A program made the translations under genes and the position numbers. Positions 24,413 to 33,089 of a stretch of 64,000 nt of DNA are shown in pieces. The stretch is from positions 124,001 to 188,000 of the forward strand of contig NZ_BJEG01000001.1 of NCBI RefSeq assembly GCF_005405545.1, given 5' to 3'. This DNA comes from Weissella hellenica (lineage in GTDB: Bacteria > Bacillota > Bacilli > Lactobacillales > Lactobacillaceae). The notes beneath the pieces are model-generated. The model did not search any database. It was not told where the DNA came from and saw only the letters and a list, made by a program, of their open reading frames with translations. The first letter of the stretch is position 1. Each line of letters begins with the position of its first letter.

Positions 24413-25306
24413 GTGGCAGAAAAATTTATTGAACGACCTTATACACGGACGTTTGCAAAAACAGATTATATTAAACAACAATGGCAAGATATCCCTTATA
24501 TGGCTGGTGAGCGTCATGATTTAGATATTTATTTACCAAATGAAGGACAGGGACCATTTCCTGTTATTGTGGATGTGTTTGGTGGAGGATTAGTATTTGG
24601 CGATAAGAGCTCACATAAACTTGATCCAGCGTTGAAGCTACTAGATCAAGGATATGCAGTTGCAAGTATTTCGTATACATGGATCCAAAACGCAGCATTC
24701 CCAACACAAATCTATGAAGTTAAAGCAGCAATTCGCTTCTTACGGGCGCATGCAGCAGAGTATCAATTAGATATGAATCGGGTGGCATTAATGGGTGAGT
24801 CGTCTGGTGCACATTTAGCTTTATTGGCAGGAGTAACTGCAACGGCAGATAAAATGTCAAATCGTGAATTTGGTGAAAACGCTGACGAATCTGAAAAGGT
24901 AAATGCTATTATTTCTCTCTACGGACCGTATGAATTTGATAAATTTATACCCCAATTTAAAGAGAGCGGTGTGGTGCCAAATTATTCTGAAACTGGAACG
25001 GCTGAATCATTTGAAGGTCAAATGTTTAATAAACAAGCACCAAAAGATGTGCCAGATAAGGTTAAAGAATATAATCCAGCAACATATTTTAGCGCAGCAA
25101 TGCCACCAATTTTAGCTTTTGTGGGTACTGCTGATGTCATTGTCCCATACCAACAGACGGTTAACATGATTGCAGCAGCACGTCAGGTTGTGAGTGATGC
25201 TCGTGCTGAAATTCATGTTATTGAAGGTAAAGGACATGGACCAGGTGCTTATATGACGCCAGAAAATACAGAAATTAAAGCTAATTTTTTGCAAAAATGG
25301 CTATAA
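24413..25306 (+). CDS. Alpha/beta hydrolase, esterase/lipase family
   Basis: A 297-residue cytoplasmic carboxylesterase of the alpha/beta-hydrolase_3/BD-FAE type. The oxyanion region DVFGGGLVFGDKSSHKLDP, nucleophile elbow MGESSGAHLALLAG (GxSxG), acid residue in FVGTADVIVPYQQTV and catalytic His in EGKGHGPGAYM are all present, so it should be active. The start GTG 24413 lies behind AGGAGG. A small membrane protein gene starts 14 bases downstream. The substrate is unknown; short-chain or feruloyl-type esters are common for such enzymes. Confidence 0.88.
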   Translation: MAEKFIERPYTRTFAKTDYIKQQWQDIPYMAGERHDLDIYLPNEGQGPFPVIVDVFGGGLVFGDKSSHKLDPALKLLDQGYAVASISYTWIQNAAFPTQIYEVKAAIRFLRAHAAEYQLDMNRVALMGESSGAHLALLAGVTATADKMSNREFGENADESEKVNAIISLYGPYEFDKFIPQFKESGVVPNYSETGTAESFEGQMFNKQAPKDVPDKVKEYNPATYFSAAMPPILAFVGTADVIVPYQQTVNMIAAARQVVSDARAEIHVIEGKGHGPGAYMTPENTEIKANFLQKWL

Positions 25307-25320
25307 ATTGAGGTTAAAGA

Positions 25321-25536
25321 ATGCTAGGTGCTTTTGGTAAAACATTTTTTCGAGCAACACCGCAACAGTTATTTATGCAATTAATGATTGATATTTTGTG
25401 GTATTTGATTTTTAAACCCAGTGATTCATTTTCATTATGGGTATATATTATCATTTTACCAGGATTTGATTTAGTATCAGCCATTGGTAGTTTTTGGAAT
25501 TATGTGAAAGATAACAAGCAACAAACAAAAAAATAA
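25321..25536 (+). CDS. Small membrane protein, unknown function
   Basis: A 71-residue protein with two hydrophobic segments (FMQLMIDILWYLIF and LWVYIIILPGFDLV) and a charged tail (KDNKQQTKK). TGAGG precedes the ATG. It lies directly behind the esterase gene and is probably co-transcribed. No family recognised. Its TAA stop is immediately followed by a parS site. Confidence 0.65.
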   Translation: MLGAFGKTFFRATPQQLFMQLMIDILWYLIFKPSDSFSLWVYIIILPGFDLVSAIGSFWNYVKDNKQQTKK

Positions 25537-25552
25537 TGTTTCACGTGAAACA
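25537..25552. promoter_or_regulatory. parS site (ParB/Spo0J binding)
   Basis: TGTTTCACGTGAAACA is the perfect 16-bp palindromic parS consensus of Firmicutes. It starts the base after the stop codon of the preceding gene. Confidence 0.92.
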
Positions 25553-25559
25553 TTCAATT

Positions 25560-25595
25560 AACAGGCTACTTTTTAACAAAGTGGTCTGTTTTTTT
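25560..25595 (+). terminator. Terminator after the esterase operon
   Basis: AACAGGCTACTTT pairs with AAAGTGGTCTGTT, followed by T7. Confidence 0.88.
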
Positions 25596-25817
25596 ACGCT
25601 CAATAATAGAAACTTAACGTTTAATATTTTTTGTTTATAAGTGAATGAATCAATTTAAGATTAATTGATATACGTAAGACGTTAGGGTTTTAGCTAAATT
25701 GAAATATTAGGATGATTTTTATTGGACTTTTTGATTTAAGATGTGTCTTTTTATATAACTGATTGCCAAATATCAATGGTTAATGTAATAGGCAACGTCA
25801 ATGATGGAGGGAAATTG

Positions 25818-26567
25818 GTGTTAGAGATAATAATATTAGAAGATGGGCAGCAACAACTAACTTGGATATCTAATTTTATTAAGCGATATACGAAATTTGA
25901 GGAATTAGCAGTAACCATTAAAATTGCGACACCTGATGCTGAACGAATAAAGAATTTGATTCAAACGAGTTCGCATCAAAATTTGTTGTTTTTTTTATAT
26001 GTTGCGAATGATGAAGGCGTTAGATTAGGAAAATATATCAGGAAAAAATTACCGGCGGCTAATTTAGTATTTATTGCAGCGTGTGAAGGGCAGTTATCAT
26101 CAATATTGAAACATCGATTAGCACCGTTAGATTATATTTTTGATTTAACAAATGATGATTTGGTTGAAGAAGCAATCCGTAAAGATATTAATATCGCTTT
26201 AAAACGAACCGTCGATCATATGTACAATAATCCAGAGAAATTCGTGTACAAATTACAGAATTGCTATTATGATGTGCCGATGTCTGAAATATTGTATATC
26301 GCCTCTAAACCAAATTATGTTAACCGCGTTATTTTGTATACAAAAAACGCAGCGATTGAATTAAATGATTCCTTATCCAATATTGAAAAAAGGCATCCAA
26401 CATTATTTCGCTCTCATAAAGGTTTTATCGTTAATTTATCTGCCGTTAATTATGTTGATGTCCAAGCTAATCGTATTTACTTTCGTAGTCATGAAGAATT
26501 ATTTTGCCCAATATCGGTACGAAAAAAACAACGCTTTAAAGAAATCTGGCGACAAGAGAAACTATAA
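25818..26567 (+). CDS. LytTR-type response regulator lacking the phospho-acceptor Asp
   Basis: A 249-residue AgrA/ComE-like regulator. The C-terminal LytTR DNA-binding domain is clear: SEILYIASKPNYVNRVILYT, HPTLFRSHKGFIVNLSAVNY and a basic end VRKKQRFKEIWRQ. The N-terminal receiver keeps an acidic pair (IIILEDGQQQ), but the position expected to carry the phosphorylated Asp (YFLDI in AgrA) reads FFLYVANDEG, so conventional activation looks impossible. The start GTG 25818 lies behind GGAGGG; the longer open frame upstream has no good site. No histidine kinase, processing protease or intact peptide gene adjoins it; the following kilobase is decayed. It may be a phosphorylation-independent regulator or a relic. 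Confidence 0.85.
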   Translation: MLEIIILEDGQQQLTWISNFIKRYTKFEELAVTIKIATPDAERIKNLIQTSSHQNLLFFLYVANDEGVRLGKYIRKKLPAANLVFIAACEGQLSSILKHRLAPLDYIFDLTNDDLVEEAIRKDINIALKRTVDHMYNNPEKFVYKLQNCYYDVPMSEILYIASKPNYVNRVILYTKNAAIELNDSLSNIEKRHPTLFRSHKGFIVNLSAVNYVDVQANRIYFRSHEELFCPISVRKKQRFKEIWRQEKL

Positions 26568-26701
26568 ATTAGTAACGAATATTAGTGAAAAATTAACGTT
26601 AAATTCTTTTTTATCTGAATTTGTAAATTAAATTTATGATTAAGAGTGTGGAAGGAGGGAATGTAGTATATCGGTATTGTCATGATATATGAAAAAGTAA
26701 A

Positions 26702-26896
26702 ATGATATTTTCAAATAAATATAGTCGATTAATACCATTACACTTGTTGTTATTTATTGTTAGTTGTCAGATTCCTGATTTAATTAAAACAGATCAATTT
26801 TTGTTGGAAGAAAGTATTCGTACGTACGGTGCTTTGACTATTATTATTTATATGGAAGTTAGGATGTATTGGGAAATAAATAATAGTCTTGGGTAG
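26702..26896 (+). CDS. Hypothetical short protein, doubtful
   Basis: A 64-codon frame with a hydrophobic N-terminal half (LIPLHLLLFIVSCQIPDLI) and no clear Shine-Dalgarno. It could be a remnant of a membrane sensor or chance. Kept only because it is the longest plus-strand frame in this gap. Confidence 0.25.
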   Translation: MIFSNKYSRLIPLHLLLFIVSCQIPDLIKTDQFLLEESIRTYGALTIIIYMEVRMYWEINNSLG

Positions 26897-27007
26897 ATAG
26901 TGATTGAAACATTTTAAACTTTGGCAGTTAACATTTGTTTTTATTACTATGTATTGTTAGAGATTGTAATTGTCGTATTAAATAGTGATAGAAAGTTAGG
27001 AGATAGA

Positions 27008-27052
27008 ATGGAAAATCAATATCAAGTATTAACGATTGATGAAATGTTTTAA
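27008..27052 (+). CDS. 14-residue frame resembling a truncated double-glycine leader
   Basis: ATG 27008, eight bases after a good AGGAG, encodes MENQYQVLTIDEMF then TAA. The pattern (M-E-N, hydrophobic, LT.DEM) resembles the start of class II bacteriocin or ComC leaders, but no GG site or mature part follows. The membrane-protein frame downstream is in the same phase, after the stop. It could be a relic of a peptide precursor or an upstream frame. Confidence 0.3.
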   Translation: MENQYQVLTIDEMF

Positions 27053-27067
27053 TTTCAGGAAAAAATA

Positions 27068-27483
27068 ATGATCAAAAACATTGGATACGCACTAATGATA
27101 ATTGCATTTTTAGCAATACTATCTCCTTTAATTTATATGTCAGATAATATTTTTAAATTTTTAATTATCCAAAGTTATGGACCAATAGTTTTGTTGGGAA
27201 TAGGATTAGCATTTATTTTGGGAGATAGAATAGGACTAATAGTATAGTACCTGTTGTTGCTGTTAGTTTACTATTTTCTCTATTTGCTGATCTGCTCACT
27301 CTCTATCTGCAACCACAAATAAATGCATTAGCACAATATAGTAGTACACAAAATTTAGCTGTGAGCGTTAGTACACCAACGTTAATAGGTATTATTCTGA
27401 TGTTTATATCTGATTTTTTTGTGACGTATGTTGTTTCATTTTTGTTTATATTTATTGCTAATAGGTTTTATCAACGATACTAA
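27068..27483 (+). pseudogene. Small multi-pass membrane protein, frameshifted by a 5-base duplication
   Basis: The frame starts at ATG 27068 (MIKNIGYALMIIAFLAILSP) behind CAGGA and stops at TAG 27245-27247 after 59 residues. The sequence at the break contains TAGTATAGTA, a tandem copy of TAGTA. Removing one copy joins the first frame (LGDRIGLIV) to the second (PVVAVSLLFSLFADLL), which runs to TAA 27481-27483. The restored protein would be about 136 residues with roughly four hydrophobic segments. The family was not recognised; location beside a LytTR regulator suggests an immunity or transport role, but that is conjecture. Confidence 0.7.
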
Positions 27484-27518
27484 TATCATAAAATATTTTG
27501 GATGGCTTTATAATTTTT

Positions 27519-27545
27519 AGCGTGAAATTTTACTTTCGCGCTTTT
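27519..27545 (+). terminator. Terminator-like hairpin
   Basis: AGCGTGAAA pairs with TTTCGCGCT across 6-8 bases, followed by TTTTATTTT. Confidence 0.7.
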
Positions 27546-27683
27546 ATTTTGCTTGTCTTGTACTTGAATTCATAATTAATATCAAAACAAAGATAATCAC
27601 TTGTTATTAACGGAATAATATTTGCTATCTTTAGTAAACATTGCGATACTGAAATATATATTTAATGAAGGAGATGAGTACGC

Positions 27684-28628
27684 ATGCGACAAATACTTGT
27701 TGATGTACACCGCCTAACCAAGAAATTTCAGTTGATGCAGTTACAACTATATGTTAAAAGAGGCAATTTAAAGATGGTGGGACCAACCATTACTTATTAT
27801 GCACTTTTATCATTGGTTCCAATCTTAATGAGTGTAGGGGCAGTTGCGAGTTTAGTTGGTTTAGATTCGCATGATTTAATTTCCTTACTATCACAACAGT
27901 TACCTGCAAATATTATGAATGTTTTAGAACCGATTATTCAGTCAGTTTTAAAAGGTGGCGTTGGAATTTTGTCATTTTCAATTGTGACAACCGTGTGGGC
28001 AGCTAGTTCTGTTTTAGCAATTATTCGTAAATCATTCAATGCTATTTATGATGTTCCTGAACGAGTTAGTGGATTATTAACTCGTGTTTTTAGCTTTCTA
28101 TGGTTAGCAGCTATACTACTTTCCGTTGGTTTAGTGATGGTAGTTAGTGCAATTCTGCCTGCAATTATTGCTGCTATTCCAGAAATTGAATGGTTAGAAA
28201 TTATTACTAAACAACGTTGGCTTATTACATTAGTTGGACTTTGGCTCATTATATGTTTGTTTAATGTTGCAATGCCTGCCAAACGTCTCGCATTAAAGCC
28301 ATTGATTATTGGTTCGGGTATAGAAGTTGTCTTGATGATCGTTTTAAATTATTCATTTGGTTGGTATGCTCAATTTACCGTTAAAAATGTTGGCTTTTAT
28401 CAGTCTTTGGGATCGTTGCTTGTGCTAATTGTCTATTTGAATTTAGTCGGGACTATTATGGTAATTGGACAGATTATTATTGCTTGGTTGGAAGGAATTT
28501 TTGCAACTAGTTTAAACCCGGTAGATCCAGTACCTGCAGCAGCTAAACGACCTGCTACTAAGCATCGCAAGACCGCCACAACGCAAAATATCACAAAGAA
28601 GGGTGAACGTAAGAAATCCCGTCGTTAA
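27684..28628 (+). CDS. YihY/BrkB family membrane protein
   Basis: A 314-residue inner-membrane protein of the YihY/BrkB (formerly RNase BN) family with about six helices. Visible signatures are GPTITYYALLSLVPILMSVG, WAASSVLAIIRKSFNAIYDV and the C-terminal GSLLVLIVYLNLVGTIMVIG. The tail after residue 280 is basic and Pro/Lys-rich (AAKRPATKHRKTATTQ). AAGGAG precedes the ATG at 27684. Molecular function is not established for the family. Confidence 0.9.
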   Translation: MRQILVDVHRLTKKFQLMQLQLYVKRGNLKMVGPTITYYALLSLVPILMSVGAVASLVGLDSHDLISLLSQQLPANIMNVLEPIIQSVLKGGVGILSFSIVTTVWAASSVLAIIRKSFNAIYDVPERVSGLLTRVFSFLWLAAILLSVGLVMVVSAILPAIIAAIPEIEWLEIITKQRWLITLVGLWLIICLFNVAMPAKRLALKPLIIGSGIEVVLMIVLNYSFGWYAQFTVKNVGFYQSLGSLLVLIVYLNLVGTIMVIGQIIIAWLEGIFATSLNPVDPVPAAAKRPATKHRKTATTQNITKKGERKKSRR

Positions 28629-28753
28629 GGCATTGATTGTGATTTTAATAACGTTGAAATTAATAGATTGTGAAATGTTTTAGACGCTTTTTTTGAAAAA
28701 TAGCGTTATAATAGTGGCGTAGAATTGTTGTCGTTTTCATTAAGGGGGATATT

Positions 28754-30124
28754 ATGACATACAAAACCACATATCCATATACTGGGGAAGTTTTGCAGAC
28801 GTATGATGATGCAACTGCAGCAGATTTAGAACAAGCATTGGCAACAGGTCATGCACTATATAAGACATGGCGTGGTACATCGGTTCGGGAACGTGCCGAT
28901 GTATTAGCCAAAATTGCTGATGCTATTATTTCGCATAAGGAAGAATTAGTACAAGCAATGACTTATGATATGGGAAAGTTGTTGACTGAAGCTGAAGGTG
29001 AAGTTGATTTATGTGCTAGTATTGTTTCGTATTACGCAGAAAAAGGTGAGGAATTCATGGCTGACACGCCATTAGAAACATCTGCAGGTAATGCGCATTA
29101 TATTAAGCAGTCAACTGGGATTATTGTTGCTGTCGAACCATGGAATTTCCCACTATACCAAGTTGTTCGTGTATTTGCACCAAACTTTATTGTTGGAAAT
29201 CCAATTATTTTAAAGCATGCTTCAATTTGTCCAAAGTCGGCCCAATTGTTTGCAGATATTGTTTTGGAAGTTGGTGCACCCGAGGGAGCACTCAATAACT
29301 TGTTTATTGATTATGACTTGGTTGCTAAGGCTATTCATGATCCACGTGTAGCTGGTGTTTGCTTAACTGGTTCTGAACGAGGTGGTGCAGCTGTTACTAA
29401 AGAAGCGGGTGATGCATTAAAGAAGTCAACACTGGAGCTTGGTGGTAATGATGCCTTTATTATTTTAGACGATGCTGATTGGGATGAAGTTAAGGCAGTT
29501 GCACCAGGTGCGCGTCTATATAATGCTGGGCAGGTCTGCACGTCATCAAAACGTTTTATTGTGATGGCAGATAAGTATGATGAGTTTATTGATGTGTTAA
29601 AGGATGGTTTTTCAAAGGCTAAAGTTGGTGATCCAATGGACCCTGCTACTGATGTGGCACCATTATCATCAAAGAGCGCTCAAGAAAAGTTGCAGAAGCA
29701 AGTGCAAACGGCGATTGATGGTGGGGCAACCTTAGTTTATCGTCAAGATCCTGTTGGCGGGGATGGATTCTTCTTTGAACCAACAATTTTGACAGACATT
29801 ACCAAGGATAATCCCATTTATAACCAAGAGATGTTTGGACCTGTTGCTTCAGTATACAAGGTAAACTCAGAAGAGGAAGCAATTGCCTTGGCTAATGATT
29901 CAAGTTATGGTCTTGGTAACACAATCTTCTCAAGTGATATTGACCATGCACAACGCGTAGCAGCTCAAATTGAAACTGGAATGTCATTTATTAATTCAGG
30001 TTGGGCATCATTGCCTGAATTACCATTCGGTGGTGTTAAGAACTCAGGTTATGGCCGTGAGTTAAGTGAATTAGGATTGAATGCATTTGTTAATGAGCAT
30101 TTAATTTTTGAACCAACTAAGTAA
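28754..30124 (+). CDS. gabD: NAD(P)-dependent aldehyde dehydrogenase, succinate-semialdehyde type
   Basis: A 456-residue ALDH-superfamily enzyme that oxidises an aldehyde to the acid. The family landmarks are VEPWNFPLYQVVRVFAPN, the catalytic Glu in TLELGGNDAFIIL, the nucleophilic Cys in NAGQVCTSSKRFIV and EMFGPVASVYK. The length fits short GabD/Sad-type succinate-semialdehyde dehydrogenases common in lactic acid bacteria; the true substrate may be another small aldehyde. GGGGG-type Shine-Dalgarno (AAGGGGG) precedes ATG 28754. Monocistronic, with a terminator behind. Confidence 0.88.
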   Translation: MTYKTTYPYTGEVLQTYDDATAADLEQALATGHALYKTWRGTSVRERADVLAKIADAIISHKEELVQAMTYDMGKLLTEAEGEVDLCASIVSYYAEKGEEFMADTPLETSAGNAHYIKQSTGIIVAVEPWNFPLYQVVRVFAPNFIVGNPIILKHASICPKSAQLFADIVLEVGAPEGALNNLFIDYDLVAKAIHDPRVAGVCLTGSERGGAAVTKEAGDALKKSTLELGGNDAFIILDDADWDEVKAVAPGARLYNAGQVCTSSKRFIVMADKYDEFIDVLKDGFSKAKVGDPMDPATDVAPLSSKSAQEKLQKQVQTAIDGGATLVYRQDPVGGDGFFFEPTILTDITKDNPIYNQEMFGPVASVYKVNSEEEAIALANDSSYGLGNTIFSSDIDHAQRVAAQIETGMSFINSGWASLPELPFGGVKNSGYGRELSELGLNAFVNEHLIFEPTK

Positions 30125-30136
30125 AATATACGAAAG

Positions 30137-30170
30137 AACATGCTCCAATAAAGTTTGGAACATGTTTTTT
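30137..30170. terminator. Terminator between convergent gabD and the immunity-like gene
   Basis: AACATGCTCCAA pairs with TTGGAACATGTT, then T6. Confidence 0.9.
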
Positions 30171-30182
30171 GTTTGAAAATAA

Positions 30183-30485
30183 TTAGTTACCAAACCATAA
30201 ATTAGAAAAGAAAGCACTAAGACCAACTCCCTCATTAACGTTGTTAACTTCGGAAATGTCCAATACGATTCTAGTAAGAAAGCTAGGTGTTTGATAATTA
30301 TGTTCTAATTGATATAAATTAATGTCTGCTTTTAGATCAAGCAAAGCTTTATTGAGATTATGCTCTTTTTTTGCATTAAACTTTAGGAAAATGGTATTTA
30401 ATTCTGGATTGGATTTTGTTTCTGATGCGTGGGTACTTTTATCGATTAAAGTGAGTAATTCACTAAGAGATTTTTTACTACTCAT
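30183..30485 (-). CDS. Small helical protein resembling bacteriocin immunity proteins
   Basis: A 100-residue soluble, mostly helical, charged protein. The pattern NPELNTIFLKFNAKKEHNLN followed by KALLDLKADINLYQLEHNY, then TPSFLTRIVLDIS, resembles the four-helix enterocin A/PedB-type immunity family, in which a cytoplasmic protein shields the mannose PTS receptor. Similarity is judged by eye and is moderate. AAAGG precedes the ATG. No bacteriocin structural gene is beside it, so it would be an orphan immunity gene if the call is right. Confidence 0.45.
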   Translation of the reverse strand: MSSKKSLSELLTLIDKSTHASETKSNPELNTIFLKFNAKKEHNLNKALLDLKADINLYQLEHNYQTPSFLTRIVLDISEVNNVNEGVGLSAFFSNLWFGN

Positions 30486-30566
30486 GAGTATTTTACCTTT
30501 CTGAATTAATTACGTTGAAATTATAGCATGTCATATATGTTCGAGGGTTCAATTATATTGAACGTT

Positions 30567-30614
30567 AAAAAAGGTCCGTCAATCTCACCATTTTGAATGG
30601 TAGATTAACGGACC
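30567..30614 (-). terminator. Terminator of dus
   Basis: GGTCCGTCAATCT pairs with AGATTAACGGACC, with inner ACCATT/AATGGT. On the minus strand a T6 run follows. Confidence 0.9.
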
Positions 30615-30628
30615 GTAAATATTTTTAA

Positions 30629-31690
30629 CTATTTTGCTGTAATCGCAATTGTATCAGATGCCTTTTGTGCAGCCCATTGTTCATCAAATTGATCGAGTAA
30701 TTCACGAACTTGGGTTGTATTGGTTGTATCCATCAATGCAACACGTAAATCAGATGCGTATGAGAAGTGACGCACATAAATTTTGAAGAAACGCTTTAAC
30801 TTTTGGAAGTGCATTGGTCCAAATTCAGCCGTAAATTGATCATATAGATCTAATTGCATACGTAATAAGGTGAGTGTTTCATCCAAAGTGTGCTCTCGAG
30901 GCGTAATTTCAAAGGCAAATGGGTTTTCAAAGATACCACGGCCAATCATAATACCATCAATACCAGGGTGTTGACGAACTAATTCAAGACCGGCCTCACG
31001 ATCTTTAATGTCACCATTAATTTGAATCAAAGTATTAGGGGCAATTTCATCACGTAATTGAAGTAAACGATCAATATATTCATAGTGCGCAGGGACTTTT
31101 GACATTTCCTTACGTGTTCGCATGTGGACCGTGAGCAATGGAATATCTTGTTTTAGAAGGAATGGAATCCATTCATCAAAAGTATCGATTTGATTAAAGC
31201 CCAGACGTGTTTTAACAGAAACAGTTAAACCGGCCGCCTTAGACGCTGCAATAATGTTTTTGGCATCTTCAAAATGGCGAATTAAATCAGAACCGCCACC
31301 ATTTTTAACAACAGTTGCAGCAGGGCACCCCATATTTAAGTCAAAGGCTTCATAACCACGTTCTTTTAAATCGTAACCAGCTGCTTCAAAGTCTTCGGGA
31401 CGGTTACCCCATAGCTGTGCAACAGGCATTTTTTCGGATTCTGCGACAGATAGGCGTCCTTGAACCGTGAACTTAGCTTTTGGATGTGTAATACTACGAG
31501 CATTTGTAAATTCTGTAAAGTAAACATCGGGACCACCAGCTTTGGCAACAACACGACGAAAAACTGAATCAGTAACAGCTTCCATTGGCGCCATGGTAAA
31601 GAATGGTATTTTTTTAAGACCGGGGACAGCCGGATGCTTTTGAGCATCATCGACGACGTTTTGCCAATAAGGCGATTTTACTTGGACCAT
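30629..31690 (-). CDS. dus: tRNA-dihydrouridine synthase
   Basis: A 353-residue flavoenzyme that reduces uridine to dihydrouridine in tRNA loops. The TIM-barrel start FFTMAPMEAVTDSVFRRVVA, catalytic Cys in DLNMGCPAATVVKNGGGSDL, VSVKTRLGF and the FMN-phosphate motif DGIMIGRGIFENPFAF are seen. It belongs to the bacterial DusB/DusC-like Firmicutes group; which uridine it modifies cannot be said. GAAAGGA precedes ATG 31690. Confidence 0.93.
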   Translation of the reverse strand: MVQVKSPYWQNVVDDAQKHPAVPGLKKIPFFTMAPMEAVTDSVFRRVVAKAGGPDVYFTEFTNARSITHPKAKFTVQGRLSVAESEKMPVAQLWGNRPEDFEAAGYDLKERGYEAFDLNMGCPAATVVKNGGGSDLIRHFEDAKNIIAASKAAGLTVSVKTRLGFNQIDTFDEWIPFLLKQDIPLLTVHMRTRKEMSKVPAHYEYIDRLLQLRDEIAPNTLIQINGDIKDREAGLELVRQHPGIDGIMIGRGIFENPFAFEITPREHTLDETLTLLRMQLDLYDQFTAEFGPMHFQKLKRFFKIYVRHFSYASDLRVALMDTTNTTQVRELLDQFDEQWAAQKASDTIAITAK

Positions 31691-31910
31691 TTCAAGTTCC
31701 TTTCATTGATAAATATGTATTTTTTCATGTACAAAATTATTTTTTAAAACCCTATCCATATTAGCGATATTTCATAGAATTTTCAAGATATTAACTTGTA
31801 AAAAGTACATAATTATTAATTTTGGCATGTGTATGAAACCTTTCTTAGCGTGGCCTTAAAGATTAAGGTGTATAATATGTATTTGTGAATGTATATTTAA
31901 GGAGTTTGTT

Positions 31911-32918
31911 ATGAGAATCAAGAAAAATATGGTAGCAGGAATTGTGTTAACCTTAGCACTAGCTTTAGTTGCAAAACTGCTATCACCATTTTTACCAACA
32001 TTGGGTGCGGAAGCGTTGGCGATGCTAGCAGGAATTGTTTTAGGAAATACTGTATTTGCTAATCAACGCTGGGGTGCTGGTGTTAAATGGGCAGAAAAGT
32101 ATCCAATTGAGATTGGAATTGCGTTATTAGGGTTAAATGTTACTTTGCAAAATATGGAATCGCTTGGATGGAGTGGCGTTATTTTTATTTTGCTACAAAT
32201 GGCATTAACGATTCTATTTGTCATGTGGATTGGTGGTCGTGTCTTTAAGGTGTCACCACAATCAGCAATGATGATGGGTGCTGGAAACGCTGTCTGCGGA
32301 TCTAGTGCGATTGCGTCAGTTGCACCCGCTGTTGGTGCGACCGATGATCAACGACGGACGAGTGTTGCGACTGTTTCGCTAGCAGGAGTCATTTTGTTAT
32401 TTGTTTTGCCAGTAATTGGACCAGCTATCTTGCCAAATAATATGATGGTTAGTGCTCTGATTGGTGGAATAGTACAATCTGTTGGTCAAGTTGCTGGAAC
32501 TGCATCTTTGGTTGGTGGCAGTGTTGTGACTTATGCACCAATCTTTAAAATGCTACGTGTGATTATGTTGTCAGTTGTTGTTATTTTCATGGCAAATCAT
32601 GCATCAAAGCTTTCAAATCTAGCAGCAACAACATCAGCAAAATCATCAAAGAAAACTAAAATTAATATTCCTTGGTTTGTAACTGTATTTATCATTTTTA
32701 TGTTAATCAATTCATTTGTAACATTACCACATGTTTTAACTAATTCAGCAGAACAAGTCACGAGCTTCTTTGGTGTTGTTAACTTGGCTGGAATCGGCTT
32801 GAACCTAAAATGGTCAACCATCAAGTCATCAGGTGCTAAGTTCTTGGGCTATGGATTGGTAACAATTATTTTCCAAGTTGCAATTGCAATCGCACTAATT
32901 TATGTTTTAATGGGCTAA
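31911..32918 (+). CDS. YeiH/UPF0324 family putative sulfate exporter
   Basis: A 335-residue membrane protein with about ten helices of the PSE (putative sulfate exporter, formerly UPF0324) family. Characteristic segments are EIGIALLGLNVTLQNM, MMGAGNAVCGSSAIASVAPA and LAGIGLNLKWSTIK. Transport of sulfur compounds such as taurine-derived sulfite has been suggested for relatives; not shown here. AAGGAG precedes the ATG. Single gene. Confidence 0.9.
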   Translation: MRIKKNMVAGIVLTLALALVAKLLSPFLPTLGAEALAMLAGIVLGNTVFANQRWGAGVKWAEKYPIEIGIALLGLNVTLQNMESLGWSGVIFILLQMALTILFVMWIGGRVFKVSPQSAMMMGAGNAVCGSSAIASVAPAVGATDDQRRTSVATVSLAGVILLFVLPVIGPAILPNNMMVSALIGGIVQSVGQVAGTASLVGGSVVTYAPIFKMLRVIMLSVVVIFMANHASKLSNLAATTSAKSSKKTKINIPWFVTVFIIFMLINSFVTLPHVLTNSAEQVTSFFGVVNLAGIGLNLKWSTIKSSGAKFLGYGLVTIIFQVAIAIALIYVLMG

Positions 32919-33089
32919 ATCGTTAAGTTAGCAGATTATCAAAGTTTAACTTTGGTAATCTTTTTTTATGCTGAAAATCAGGGATAGGTTATCGTATCGA
33001 TTAATTTATTGTTACAATAAGAAAATAGTGGTGTTTATATAGCAGGAATAGGGAACACTAATGATACTGATTGGGGAAGGAGTCAAAAC

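Larger units (their letters stand above)
26568..27067 (+). other. Decayed AT-rich interval after the LytTR gene
   Basis: No robust gene is visible in about 500 bases. There are isolated Shine-Dalgarno-like sequences (AAGGAGGGA at 26652, directly followed by ATG TAG), a weak 64-codon frame and a 14-codon frame. The look is that of a degraded peptide-signalling or bacteriocin locus. Confidence 0.5.
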
